A stretch of DNA of 64,000 nt from Ideonella_A sakaiensis_A (GTDB lineage: Bacteria; Pseudomonadota; Gammaproteobacteria; Burkholderiales; Burkholderiaceae_C): positions 4,092,001-4,156,000 of the forward strand of contig NZ_CP182947.1 in NCBI RefSeq assembly GCF_048320135.1. Reading direction: 5' to 3'. Shown one piece after another: positions 8,759 to 17,643 of this stretch. A program made the position numbers and the translations under genes. The first letter of the stretch is position 1, and the number at the start of each line of letters is the position of its first letter. The notes under the pieces were generated by a model. The model searched no databases, had not been told where the DNA came from, and worked only from the letters and a program-made list of their open reading frames with translations.

Positions 8759-9820
8759 ATGCCCATCAAGACAAGACGTCAACTCTTCGCACTCGCTGCG
8801 TCCTCCCTGCTGATCTGCGCCGCGCCGGCGGTCAGGGCAGCCGATCCCATTCAACTCGAGTTCGGCAACTGGCTGCCCAGTACTTCGGCGCAATCGAAGA
8901 ATTCCTTCGAACCCTGGAAAGCTCTGGTCGAAGAAAGGACGGGCGGCCGGGTCAAGGTCAATCTGTACCACGGTGGTGTCCTGGGCTCGTCGCGCGCGGT
9001 GTTGAATGACGTGAAGGGCGGTGTCTACCATGTCGGCCTGCTCGTCGATGCCTACTACTACGAGACGCCACTCTTCAAGTTCCTGATCGGCGAGCTGCCT
9101 TTTGCGCTGCCAGAGCCGGTCGTCGCAACCAAGGTGATGAACGAGTTCGTCGACAAGTATGGCAACGAGGTGTTCGACCAGCTGAAGGTCAAGAACATGG
9201 GCGTCTTCGTTTCTGACGCATATGTGATGTTCAGTACCAAACCGATCCGCGGGCTAGCCGACCTGAAGGGAAAGAAGTTGCGGGCACCCGGAAAAGCCTG
9301 GGTCCAGATCGCCAAGGACTGGGGAGCGGTACCGGTTCCGATGCAGCCAGAGGAAATGTACACGGCGCTGGAACGCGGCACGCTCGATGTGGCCCAATAT
9401 TCGCCGACCGGCGCAATGGGCTGGAAATACTACGAGCCCGCGCCCTACGTGACGAAGGTCGAGGCGCCGATCATCATCGGTGGACTGATCATGAACCAGA
9501 CCTTCTACAACAAGTTGCCTGACGACTTGAAGAAGATGTTCGACAACGAGTTGAACCCGGCGCTGATGAAGATGGTCGTGGCCGGCTACGCCCAAGGCGC
9601 CGCCGACGCACTGGAGAAGATGAGCCAGGTCTTCAAGGCCAGCGGAAGGGGTGAGGTCATCACGCTGTCACCCGAGGAAAAGGCCAAGTTCGTGGGCCGC
9701 ACTGAACCGGAATGGGCCGCCTGGGTGCAGGAGGCAAACAAGCGTGGCTATCCGGGCGAAGCCATGATGGCCGATTTCAAGGCCATCCTGAAGAAGAACG
9801 GTTTGACATCCCCGTTCTGA
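8759..9820 (+). CDS. TRAP transporter substrate-binding protein, DctP family (first copy)
   Basis: A 353-residue periplasmic receptor. Residues 1-27 form a signal peptide with basic KTRR, a hydrophobic core and an AVRA-A cleavage site. The DctP fold is shown by YHGGVLGSSRAVLNDVKGG, LRAPGKAWVQIAKDWGA and YTALERGTLD. DctP proteins bind organic acids through a conserved arginine, plausibly the one in LRAPGKAW. It is followed by a second receptor and by the DctQ/DctM permeases on the same strand. An AAAAGGAGAA ribosome site precedes the ATG. The ligand is unknown; flanking genes suggest a carboxylic acid. Confidence 0.88.
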   Translation: MPIKTRRQLFALAASSLLICAAPAVRAADPIQLEFGNWLPSTSAQSKNSFEPWKALVEERTGGRVKVNLYHGGVLGSSRAVLNDVKGGVYHVGLLVDAYYYETPLFKFLIGELPFALPEPVVATKVMNEFVDKYGNEVFDQLKVKNMGVFVSDAYVMFSTKPIRGLADLKGKKLRAPGKAWVQIAKDWGAVPVPMQPEEMYTALERGTLDVAQYSPTGAMGWKYYEPAPYVTKVEAPIIIGGLIMNQTFYNKLPDDLKKMFDNELNPALMKMVVAGYAQGAADALEKMSQVFKASGRGEVITLSPEEKAKFVGRTEPEWAAWVQEANKRGYPGEAMMADFKAILKKNGLTSPF

Positions 9821-9896
9821 TTTCTGCCGCAGCCCGAGCGCGCTATCGCTGCGGCATCCATTGCGCAACACCCTGCAAAGGTTCAAGGAGTCCTGA

Positions 9897-10952
9897 ATGA
9901 AGATCCCGAATCTCCCGAACATTCTGTGCAGCGCGGCACTGCTGGCGCTTGCCGGCGGCGCCGCCTCGGCGGTCGAGCCGATCCGGCTCGATCTGGGCAA
10001 CTTTCTGCCCAGCACACACCATCTCAACGTCAACGCCTACGAGCCGTGGAAGAAGATGGTCGAAGAAAAGACCCAGAACCGCGTCAAGGTGAACCTCCAC
10101 CATGGCGGCGTACTGGGCGGATCGCGGGCGGTGATCGACGATGTCAAGGGCGGTGTTTATCAGGTCGGTCTGATGATCGCAGGCTACTACTACGACACCC
10201 CATTGTTCAAGCTGACGATCGGTGAATTGCCATTTGCAATCTCCGGACCGAAGGTCGGCGCAAAGGTCATGACCGAGTTCACCGACAAGTACGCCGCCGA
10301 TGCCTTCGAAAAGATCGGCGTCAAGAACATGGGCGTCTTTACCAGCGATCCCTATGTCTTGATGAGTTCGAAGCCGATCCGAAACTTCGCCGACATGCAC
10401 AACAAGAAGGTTCGGGTGCCCGGAAAGGCCTGGGTGCAGATCAGCAAGGATTGGGGCGCGGTGCCGCTGCCGATGAAGCTCGAGGAGGTGTATTCGGCGC
10501 TCGAGCGCGGCACGCTGGACGTCTTGTTGACGACGCCTGGCAGTGCGATGGGATACAAGTTCTATGAAACCGCTCCTTACGTCACCCAGCTCACCGCGCC
10601 TGTCGTCGTCGGCGGGATGATCATGAACAAGTCGTTCTACGACGCGCTGCCGGCCGACCTGAAGAAGCAGTTCGATCAGGAACTGAATCCGGCGCTGCTG
10701 CAGATGATCACCAACACCTACGACCAGACGACCGAAGAGGCCTACGCCAAGATGCGCGAAACCTTCAAGGCCAAAGGCCAAGGCGAAATCATCGCACTGT
10801 CGAGCGAGGAGCGGCTGAAGTTCGTGCGCCCGACCGCACCGGCCTGGACTGACTGGGTGGAGGAGGCGAACAAGCGCGGCTATCCCGGGGAAGAAATGAT
10901 GGGCGCATTCAAGACGACCATGAAGAAGCACGGTCTGACCTCACCGTTCTAG
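9897..10952 (+). CDS. TRAP transporter substrate-binding protein, DctP family (second copy)
   Basis: A 351-residue paralogue of the preceding receptor, with the same motifs (HHGGVLGGSRAVIDDVKGG, RVPGKAWVQISKDWGAVPL, YSALERGTLD) and the same C-terminal ending HGLTSPF. It has a signal peptide of about 25 residues ending in ASAV. The close similarity points to a tandem duplication. It shares the downstream DctQM permease pair, so the transporter may take two ligands or one paralogue may have taken on another role. Confidence 0.88.
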   Translation: MKIPNLPNILCSAALLALAGGAASAVEPIRLDLGNFLPSTHHLNVNAYEPWKKMVEEKTQNRVKVNLHHGGVLGGSRAVIDDVKGGVYQVGLMIAGYYYDTPLFKLTIGELPFAISGPKVGAKVMTEFTDKYAADAFEKIGVKNMGVFTSDPYVLMSSKPIRNFADMHNKKVRVPGKAWVQISKDWGAVPLPMKLEEVYSALERGTLDVLLTTPGSAMGYKFYETAPYVTQLTAPVVVGGMIMNKSFYDALPADLKKQFDQELNPALLQMITNTYDQTTEEAYAKMRETFKAKGQGEIIALSSEERLKFVRPTAPAWTDWVEEANKRGYPGEEMMGAFKTTMKKHGLTSPF

Positions 10953-11054
10953 GTATCCACGCTGAGGCCGTCCTCCGCGAACTCGGAGCGAGGGACTTGT
11001 TGAGCGTTGCCTAGGCTTTGCCCCCCGACGTTTGTCCTCCACGAAGGAATCCGC

Positions 11055-11573
11055 ATGAAGATTTTGAGTTCTGCCGTCGCAATATTGACGACGATATTTC
11101 GCTGGTTGTCGGTCGCATGCGTCGCGGCGATGGCACTGCTGATCGCCGTGTCGGTGGTGCTGCGGGCCACATCGACGCCGCTCGGTGGCGAGCACGAGTT
11201 GGTCGAGCTGATGATGGTGGGCGTGGTGATGCTGGGCTTGGCCTACACGCACAAGGTCGGCGGTCACATCTCGATCGGTCTGCTGGTCGACCGCTTTTCG
11301 CCGCGCTGGCAGGCCAAGCTGGACGTGCTGGCGGTCATGTTGATTGCGGGCACCTGCCTGCTGATCGGCTGGGCCAATCTGCGCATGGCGTACGACTACG
11401 CCACCGGTAGTTCGATATCCACCGACTTTCTTTCGATTCCGCTGTTTCCGTTCAAGATCATGGTGAGTCTCGGGTTCCTGCTCTGGGGGCTGCAGGCGAT
11501 CGTCAGTCTTGCGGAGAAGCCAGCCACGAAGACTGATTCCGGCCGCGCCCTCGCCGGTGGGGGAAATCCATGA
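11055..11573 (+). CDS. dctQ: TRAP transporter small permease, DctQ family
   Basis: A 172-residue inner-membrane protein starting at ATG 11055 after a GAAGGAAT ribosome site. Four hydrophobic segments are visible, with the DctQ-type GEHELVELMMVGVVMLGLAY in the second. DctQ forms the membrane complex with DctM. The last bases overlap the start of the DctM gene (ATGA). The 100 bases before it contain a weak hairpin (CTCCG...CGGAG) and no gene. Confidence 0.87.
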   Translation: MKILSSAVAILTTIFRWLSVACVAAMALLIAVSVVLRATSTPLGGEHELVELMMVGVVMLGLAYTHKVGGHISIGLLVDRFSPRWQAKLDVLAVMLIAGTCLLIGWANLRMAYDYATGSSISTDFLSIPLFPFKIMVSLGFLLWGLQAIVSLAEKPATKTDSGRALAGGGNP

Positions 11574-12877
11574 ATGTCGCTGTGGAGGTCGTGGGGCTGA
11601 TCGGTCTTGCCATTATGTTTCTGCTGATGTTCCTGCGCGTCCCGATTGCGATTGCAATGTGCGTTCCCGGTATCGCCGGTGCCTGGTTCCTGCGTGGCTG
11701 GGAACCGATGACCACCGTGCTCAATACGGTGATCTGGGGGCACAGCGCCAGCTATACCTTGTCGACGATCCCGATGTTCGTTCTGATGAGCGAGCTTGTC
11801 TTCATCTCGGGCATCAGCGGCGAACTGTTCGACGTCTTCCGCAAGTGGCTGGGCAATTTGAAAGGTGGCCTCGCATTGGCCACGGTCGGCGCATCGGCAC
11901 TTTTCGCGGCGGCATGTGGCTCCAGTGTGGCGGGCACGGCGACGATGGGCATCGTCGCCTCAAAGGAAATGCAGGATGCCGGGTATTCCGATTCGCTCAG
12001 TTCGGGTGCTGTGGTGGCTGGCGGCACGCTGGGCATCCTGATTCCGCCCAGCACCGCTTTCATCATCTACGGCATGCTGACCGAGGAGTCGATCGGCAAA
12101 TTGCTGATTGCCGGCATCGTCCCTGGCCTCGTCTTGACCGCGCTCTACATGCTGACCGTCTACGGTGCGGTGTTGGTGAAGCCGAGTCTCGGACCGGCCA
12201 TGCAACGGGCTTCGTGGCGCGAGCGCTTGTCTGCGTTGCGATCGATCCTTTGGATCGCAGCCCTGTTCGTGCTGGTCATCGGTGGCATGTATGCCGGGCT
12301 GTTCAGTCCTACCGAGGCAGCCGGCGTGGGCGCGGTCGGCGCATTCATCATTGCCCTTCTCCGAGGACGGATGACTTGGGCAAATCTGTTGCACAGCCTC
12401 AGCAATACGGTCAAGGTAACCTGCTTTCTGTTTGCGATCATTCTGGGCGCGTTTGTGCTCAACTATTTTCTGGCGATCACCCGTTTGCCGGCCGATCTGG
12501 CCAATTTCATCAGCGGCCTGGGCTGGCACCCGATCGCAATCATGCTGGTCATCCTGCTTCTGTATCTCCTGCTGGGCGCGATCATGGATGCGCTGGCAAT
12601 GGTCGTCATCACGATTCCGATCCTGCTGCCGACGGTCAAAGCGCTCGGTTTCGACCTTATCTGGTTCGGCGTCATGGTGGTCGTGATGATCGAGGTTGCC
12701 CTCATCAGTCCTCCGGTGGGCATGGGCTGTTTTGTGCTGAAGGGGGTGAATCCCAGTTTGAAGATGGGAAACATCTACAAAGGCGCGTTGCTGTTCATGC
12801 TGCCGATCTTCGTATTGCTGGGCCTGATGTTGAGCTTCCCGGAGATGGCACTGTGGCTGCCGCGCCTGATGCAGTGA
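11570..12877 (+). CDS. dctM: TRAP transporter large permease, DctM family
   Basis: A 435-residue polytopic membrane protein of normal DctM length, with about 12 hydrophobic segments. The segments LFAAACGSSVAGTATMG and GGTLGILIPPSTAFIIYG are characteristic of DctM proteins, as is ISPPVGMGCFVLKGV near the C-terminus. It is the sodium-coupled translocation subunit working with DctQ and the two receptors upstream. It is translationally coupled to DctQ. A hydratase and an acyl-CoA dehydrogenase follow, so the imported acid is probably degraded as a CoA ester. Confidence 0.9.
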   Translation: MNVAVEVVGLIGLAIMFLLMFLRVPIAIAMCVPGIAGAWFLRGWEPMTTVLNTVIWGHSASYTLSTIPMFVLMSELVFISGISGELFDVFRKWLGNLKGGLALATVGASALFAAACGSSVAGTATMGIVASKEMQDAGYSDSLSSGAVVAGGTLGILIPPSTAFIIYGMLTEESIGKLLIAGIVPGLVLTALYMLTVYGAVLVKPSLGPAMQRASWRERLSALRSILWIAALFVLVIGGMYAGLFSPTEAAGVGAVGAFIIALLRGRMTWANLLHSLSNTVKVTCFLFAIILGAFVLNYFLAITRLPADLANFISGLGWHPIAIMLVILLLYLLLGAIMDALAMVVITIPILLPTVKALGFDLIWFGVMVVVMIEVALISPPVGMGCFVLKGVNPSLKMGNIYKGALLFMLPIFVLLGLMLSFPEMALWLPRLMQ

Positions 12878-12923
12878 CGTGGGCCGTTTCTGTGCGACCC
12901 GGATTAACCGCAGAGGCGAACGG

Positions 12924-12944
12924 CCGGCACCGACTGCGTGCCGG
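12924..12944 (+). terminator. Possible hairpin between TRAP permease and hydratase genes
   Basis: CCGGCAC and GTGCCGG form a perfect 7-base stem around a 7-base loop in the 110-base gap after the DctM gene. There is no run of T after it, so it may be a processing or partial termination element or nothing functional. Confidence 0.3.
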
Positions 12945-12987
12945 ACCTGATTCGCCGACCTGATCGGATGACAGGATGGAGACCTCC

Positions 12988-13758
12988 ATGTCGATACGAA
13001 TAGAGCGCCACGGCGCAGTGGCGCATCTCGTGCTTGCACGACCCGAACGGCTGAACGCGTTGACCCCCGACATGATGGAGCAGTTGGGCGACGCCACGCT
13101 GGAGTTGCAGAAGGACGCAAACGTGCGGGCGGTCGTGTTGCGCGGCGAGGGGCGAGCCTTCTGTGCCGGTGCCGATATCGGCACAATGACCGGCTTTGAT
13201 GTCGTTTCTGGCCGCGCACGGCTGCATCGCGCCCACCGTGTCATCAGCGGCCTGGCCAATCTCGACAAGCCGGTGATTGCGGCAGTGCGCGGTGCCACGG
13301 TGGGCGTCGGCTGGAGCTTCGCAATGGCCTGCGATCTGACATTGGCCTCGGACAACGCCCGTTTCGCCCAGGTATTCAAGAAAATCGGCCTGGCACCTGA
13401 TGGCGCCGCCGCCTATTTTCTGATCCAGGCCATCGGCGCGCCGCGGGCGCGCGAACTGATGATGTCGGCGCGCATGGTCGATGCCGCCGAGGCTCTGCAA
13501 CTTGGCCTGATCAATGAAGTCGTGGTCGACGCGCAACTCGAGGCACGCGCTGCGGCGCTGGCCGACGAACTCGCCGAATCCGCCACCTTTGCGCTGGCGA
13601 TGGGCAAGCGTTTGTTTCGGGGCGCTGTGCAACCCGGCCTGGAGGCCTTTCTCGAGCTCGAATCTCAGGTGCAGAACCTCGTGCTGCAGAGTGATGACCA
13701 CAAGGAAGGCGCCGCGGCGTTTCGTGAAAAGCGCAAACCGAACTTTGTCGGCCACTGA
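12988..13758 (+). CDS. Enoyl-CoA hydratase/isomerase (PaaG-like)
   Basis: A 256-residue crotonase-fold protein if started at ATG 12988, which has GGAG six bases upstream; an ATG at 12976 is possible. The oxyanion segments are FCAGADIG and VRGATVGVGWSFAMACD. The segment KKIGLAPDGAAAYFL places an Asp where isomerase-type crotonases such as PaaG have theirs, so double-bond isomerisation is as likely as hydration. The EKRKP near the end is typical. It is followed after 14 bases by an acyl-CoA dehydrogenase. Confidence 0.85.
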   Translation: MSIRIERHGAVAHLVLARPERLNALTPDMMEQLGDATLELQKDANVRAVVLRGEGRAFCAGADIGTMTGFDVVSGRARLHRAHRVISGLANLDKPVIAAVRGATVGVGWSFAMACDLTLASDNARFAQVFKKIGLAPDGAAAYFLIQAIGAPRARELMMSARMVDAAEALQLGLINEVVVDAQLEARAAALADELAESATFALAMGKRLFRGAVQPGLEAFLELESQVQNLVLQSDDHKEGAAAFREKRKPNFVGH

Positions 13759-13772
13759 TCAGCGGAGTGATG

Positions 13773-14945
13773 ATGTTCCAACTTGACCCCGATCTCGAAG
13801 CGTTTCGCCAGGAAGCCCGCAAGACCGCCGAACGCGCCTTTCGCGACAAGGCGGCACATTGGGATGAGAAGGAGGAATTTCCCGAGGAGAATCGCGCACT
13901 GCTCGCCCGATTGGGTTACCTCGGCATCGTCATCCCGGAAGCTTTTGGAGGCTCCGGTGCGCCGGTGATCCAGGGCACGATCCTGCTGGAGGAGATCGCC
14001 CGGGTTTGCTTCAACACTGCGGTGGTTGCACAGATCGCCATCAATGGCCCGTCGCGGGCGATCGCGGTGATGGGCAACGAAGAACAGAAACAGCGCTGGC
14101 TGCCGGGCTGCGCGCGCGGCGACATCATGTTCGCCATCGGCATCAGCGAACCCGGCGCCGGCTCGGGCATGACCGATCTGGTCACGTCGGCCACGCCGGA
14201 TGGCGACGCCATCGTGCTCAACGGCCAGAAGGCCTATTGCACCGGCGGCCATCTGGCCAGCCACATCTTCGTCTTCGCACGATGGGGCAAGACCCGGGGA
14301 CCGCGCGGGATAGGTGCGTTGGTGGTCGAACGCGGCACCATGGGTTTCGAGGTTGGCCAGCAGGCGCGCAAGATGGGCGGACGCGGCATGCCCGAGGCCG
14401 AGCTGTATTTCGACCATTGCCGAGTACCGCGCGAGAACGTCATCATCGCCGGTGATCCGGACTCCACGCGCAGCTTCAAGCGCCTGATGAGTTCGTTCGG
14501 CCCCGAACGAGTCGGTAATGCCGCGATGTGCCTGGGAGTGGCGCAGGCGGCCTACGAGGCCGCCAAAGCCTATTCTCAGGAACGCGAACAGTTCGGCCGC
14601 CCGATCTGCGAATTTCAGGGCCTGCAATGGAAGATCGCCGATATGGCGGTGCAACTGCACGCTGCTCGCCTGATGATCTACCGCGCGGCAACCAACTTGG
14701 TTGATGGTTTCCCCGAGCCTCTCGAAGCGGCGATGGCCAAGCTTTATGCCAACGAGATGGTGCAGCGCGTAACCAATGAGGCGCTGCAGATCCACGGCCA
14801 TGCCGGTTTTACGCGTGACCTGCCGCTGGAGCGCATGGTTCGCGATTCGCGAGGCTTTGCACTGGGCGGCGGGACCACGGAGATCCTGCGCAACACGATT
14901 GCGGCGATGGTCTACGGGAGGGCGTTCGACCAGCGACGGTCCTGA
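13773..14945 (+). CDS. Acyl-CoA dehydrogenase
   Basis: A 390-residue acyl-CoA dehydrogenase with GGAG five bases before ATG 13773; in-frame ATG 13770 and GTG 13767 are alternatives. Flavin segment: FAIGISEPGAGSGMTD. Middle domain: IVLNGQKAYCTGG. C-terminal part: LQIHGHAGFTRDLPLERMVRD and LGGGTTEILRNTIAAM. It is the last gene of the long plus-strand run and faces a CoA-transferase gene on the minus strand across a strong inverted repeat. Confidence 0.9.
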   Translation: MFQLDPDLEAFRQEARKTAERAFRDKAAHWDEKEEFPEENRALLARLGYLGIVIPEAFGGSGAPVIQGTILLEEIARVCFNTAVVAQIAINGPSRAIAVMGNEEQKQRWLPGCARGDIMFAIGISEPGAGSGMTDLVTSATPDGDAIVLNGQKAYCTGGHLASHIFVFARWGKTRGPRGIGALVVERGTMGFEVGQQARKMGGRGMPEAELYFDHCRVPRENVIIAGDPDSTRSFKRLMSSFGPERVGNAAMCLGVAQAAYEAAKAYSQEREQFGRPICEFQGLQWKIADMAVQLHAARLMIYRAATNLVDGFPEPLEAAMAKLYANEMVQRVTNEALQIHGHAGFTRDLPLERMVRDSRGFALGGGTTEILRNTIAAMVYGRAFDQRRS

Positions 14946-14955
14946 AGTCCGCGCA

Positions 14956-14986
14956 GTTCGCCGCGCCATTCGTGCTCGCGGCGAAC
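14956..14986. terminator. Strong inverted repeat between convergent genes, probable bidirectional terminator
   Basis: GTTCGCCGCG and CGCGGCGAAC form a perfect 10-base stem around an 11-base loop, extended by further GC pairs after one mismatch. It sits in the 54-base gap between the converging acyl-CoA dehydrogenase and CoA-transferase genes. No T-run is present on either side, so the call rests on stem strength and position. Confidence 0.55.
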
Positions 14987-14999
14987 AGCGGGCTCATTG

Positions 15000-16217
15000 T
15001 CATGCGCTGCCCGTCGCGATGGCCCCTTCGGCGCGCAGCGTGGCGATTTGTGCCGGCGTATAGCCGAGTTCAGCCAGGATCGCCGGCGCGTGTTCGCCCA
15101 GTCGCGGCGGCCGGTGGCCGGGCCGGCCCGGGTTGGCCGACAGCTTGACCGGGATGCCGAGCGAGCGGTGGCCGTCGTGTTCGACGAGCATCTGGCGGTG
15201 CGCGGCATGCGGCTGCGTCAGCGCCTGCGGCACGCTGTTGACAGGCCCGGCGGGCACGCCCTTGCGCATCAACTGCTCGCACAGGATGGCCACCGATGCG
15301 TCTGCGAGCGTGGTCTCGATCTCGGCGCGCAAGGCCGGGCGGTTGGCCAGGCGCGCGCGGCTGTCGGCGAACCGCGGGTCGACAGCGAGTTCGGCACGAC
15401 CGACATGCTCGCAGAAGCGGCGGAACTGGCCGTCGTTGACGACGCCCAGGAACAGCTCGCCGTCGCGGGCCTTGAAGCTGTCGTAGGGCGTGATATTCGG
15501 GTGCGCACTGCCCATGCGCTGCGGCGTGTTGCCCGAAGCCATCCAGTTGGCGCCGTGCGGGATCAGCAGGCCCAAGCCGGTGTCGAACAGCGTCGCTTCG
15601 ACCCGTTGGCCACGGCCGCTGCGCTGGCGTGCCGCCAGTGCCAGCAGCACGCCGACCAGGGCGTTGTAGCCGGTCATGATGTCCACCACCGGCACACCGA
15701 CGCGCAGCGCGCCCGAGTCGGGTGTGCCGTTGACGCTCATCACACCGGCCATGGCCTGCAACACGGCGTCGTAGCCGGGCAGGCCGCCGAGTGGCCCGTC
15801 GGCACCGAAGCCCGAGACAGCGCAGTAGATCAGCCGCGGGTGGCGGGCGGCGAGCACGCCCTCGTAGCCCAGGTCCCACTTCTCCATCGTGCCGGGCAGG
15901 AAGTTTTCGACCAGCACATCGACGCCGTCGAGCAACTTTTCGAGCACGGCGCGGGCGGGCGCGATCGACAGGTCGAGCGCGATCGAGCGCTTGCCGCGGT
16001 TGATCGCGCCGAAGTAGGCGGCCTGGCCGGAAGCATCGAAGGGCGGGCCGAAGTGGCGCGTTTCGTCGCCCGCTGGTGGCTCGACCTTGATGACATCGGC
16101 CCCGTGGTCGGCGAGCATCTGTGCGCACAAAGGGCCGGCCAGCACGCGCGAGAGATCGAGCACGCGCAGCCCGGCCAGCGCGGCCTCGGCTTGCATCGGG
16201 ACGGTGGCTGAAGTCAT
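15000..16217 (-). CDS. CaiB/BaiF family CoA-transferase
   Basis: A 405-residue class III CoA-transferase started at the ATG whose TGA overlap couples it to the upstream thioesterase. The N-terminal LRVLDLSRVLAGPLCAQMLAD and DVIKVEPPAGD are typical, and AINRGKRSIALDL follows. PGYDAVLQAMAG places the catalytic Asp at about residue 150, which forms the aspartyl-CoA thioester in this family. It moves CoA from a donor acyl-CoA to an incoming acid, fitting activation of an acid taken up by the Bug receptors encoded upstream. Confidence 0.9.
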   Translation of the reverse strand: MTSATVPMQAEAALAGLRVLDLSRVLAGPLCAQMLADHGADVIKVEPPAGDETRHFGPPFDASGQAAYFGAINRGKRSIALDLSIAPARAVLEKLLDGVDVLVENFLPGTMEKWDLGYEGVLAARHPRLIYCAVSGFGADGPLGGLPGYDAVLQAMAGVMSVNGTPDSGALRVGVPVVDIMTGYNALVGVLLALAARQRSGRGQRVEATLFDTGLGLLIPHGANWMASGNTPQRMGSAHPNITPYDSFKARDGELFLGVVNDGQFRRFCEHVGRAELAVDPRFADSRARLANRPALRAEIETTLADASVAILCEQLMRKGVPAGPVNSVPQALTQPHAAHRQMLVEHDGHRSLGIPVKLSANPGRPGHRPPRLGEHAPAILAELGYTPAQIATLRAEGAIATGSA

Positions 16218-17155
16218 CGTGATGGCGCCGTTGGCGGCAGGGCGTGGATCAATCGTTGTGCGGCGTGTCGTGCGAACTCGGGCAGCGGCACCGACTTGCG
16301 TGCGACGAGATCGAAGAAAACCGCCGCGACAACGATCGAGGTGATTGTCTCGCCGGTGCCGGAGTCGACCAGGTGATGGAAGAAGTGGAACACCTTGTCG
16401 CCCGCGTTGAGCAGTCCGCTGCGGACTTCCACGGCCTGGCCCACTCGCATGGGCCGGCGGTAGACGATGTCGTAGTCCAGCGCGGCAGAGCCGATCCCAC
16501 GGCTGCGCAGTTCGCCCTTGCTCATGGCCATGGCGCGGAACAGGTGATTGGCGCACTCGGCGAAGCGCGCGATGTGGGCACACGGCGCCGCGATGCCCTG
16601 GACATCGCATTCCCAAGACTCGACCGAGCCGCGGTAGGTGAGCAGCAGCGCCTGGGCGTCGAAGGTGGCGGCGGGCGGCGCCACGACGGGCTGCTGCGGC
16701 GGCGGCGCGTCGGGCAACTCGCCCGCAGCGGCCTGCGCACCGGCCAGCACGTCGTCGGGCCAGGCCAGCGCAGTCGCGCCGTCCGCATCGGCCCAGGCCA
16801 GGCGGGTCTCGAAGGCTGCCGCCTCGACCCCGGTCTGCGCGTTGACCATGCGGCTGGCGATGTCGAGCGTGCCCTGCGCTGAGATGGATCGAACGCCCGA
16901 GCGCACGAAGTAGATATCGCCGGCGAGCAATTCGCGTTTGAACAGGATTCGATCGGCTACCGGCAGCGGCCGGCAGCCCGCAGCGCGCACGCGCGAGGGC
17001 GACAAGCCCAGCCTCGCTGCCAGCACCGCCTGCGCATCGCTGGCCTTGGCCAGGTAGAACTGCACGTTCATGTGGCCCCATTGGTCGCAGTCCCAGGGGT
17101 TGATCGCGCCGCGGCCGGTGACCCACAGCTCACTGGCAGCAGCGGCGCTTTGCAT
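16214..17155 (-). CDS. Acyl-CoA thioesterase with tandem hotdog domains
   Basis: A 313-residue protein with two hotdog-like domains. The first (residues 1-150) has DCDQWGHMNVQFYLAKASDA, the 4HBT-type GHMN motif. The second (from about 175) has a degenerate counterpart beginning YRGSVESWECDVQG and a normal-looking strand ALDYDIVYRRPMRVGQ. A Pro/Ala-rich linker joins them. The first domain is close to the single-domain thioesterase encoded next upstream, suggesting duplication and fusion. It is coupled to the CoA-transferase downstream by an ATGA overlap. Confidence 0.75.
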   Translation of the reverse strand: MQSAAAASELWVTGRGAINPWDCDQWGHMNVQFYLAKASDAQAVLAARLGLSPSRVRAAGCRPLPVADRILFKRELLAGDIYFVRSGVRSISAQGTLDIASRMVNAQTGVEAAAFETRLAWADADGATALAWPDDVLAGAQAAAGELPDAPPPQQPVVAPPAATFDAQALLLTYRGSVESWECDVQGIAAPCAHIARFAECANHLFRAMAMSKGELRSRGIGSAALDYDIVYRRPMRVGQAVEVRSGLLNAGDKVFHFFHHLVDSGTGETITSIVVAAVFFDLVARKSVPLPEFARHAAQRLIHALPPTAPSR

Positions 17156-17190
17156 AGCGGGTTGTTCACCCGTGGGGCGCGGCGGCGAAC

Positions 17191-17643
17191 TCACAGCGCG
17201 TCCTGGGGCAGCAGCCGCGCGCGCGCCAGCGCCAGCACGGCCGGGTCGAGCAGCGTCGAGCGACGCGCGTCGAGATCCATGTTGACGGTGAAGACCTTCG
17301 ATGTCATCACCACCTGTTCGGTTTCGACCTTGGTCAGCCGATGGAAGAAGGTCAGTTTGCGGTCGCTGGCCTCGACCACGCCGCTGTCCATGCGCAAGAT
17401 GTCGCCGGCCAGCGCTTCCTTCAGGTACGAAATCTCCTGTCGCACCGCAGCCGGCGCCTGGCGGCGCTCGCGGATGAACGCGGGGGTGATGCCGATCGAG
17501 GCCATCACATGCCAGGCGGCATCGGAGACGCGGGCAACGTAGAACTGCACGTTCATGTGACCGAGGTGATCGCACTCGAGCGGCGCCACACGGCCCAGGT
17601 AGGTTTCGACGAGCAAAGACTCTTCCTTGTCTGGCAACATCAT
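17191..17643 (-). CDS. 4HBT-type acyl-CoA thioesterase
   Basis: A 150-residue single hotdog protein, started at the ATG that overlaps the preceding stop; a second ATG follows directly. ECDHLGHMNVQFYVARVSDA is the catalytic-helix segment of 4-hydroxybenzoyl-CoA-thioesterase-like proteins, with an Asp before the GHMN. Later segments ISYLKEALAGDILRM and KLTFFHRLTKVE are normal for the fold. Likely role: hydrolysis of an acyl-CoA of the local pathway. Confidence 0.8.
   Translation of the reverse strand: MMLPDKEESLLVETYLGRVAPLECDHLGHMNVQFYVARVSDAAWHVMASIGITPAFIRERRQAPAAVRQEISYLKEALAGDILRMDSGVVEASDRKLTFFHRLTKVETEQVVMTSKVFTVNMDLDARRSTLLDPAVLALARARLLPQDAL

Noticed and set aside
10953..11054. CTCCG...CGGAG hairpin before the DctQ gene as a terminator
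   Set aside because: A 5-base stem without a T-run inside an apparent operon is too weak to call.
16218..17126. CoA-transferase frame extended to 708 residues, suggesting a fusion
   Set aside because: The extension is an alternate frame of the tandem hotdog thioesterase gene, Arg/Gly-rich with no domain; the real start at 16217 overlaps the thioesterase stop.
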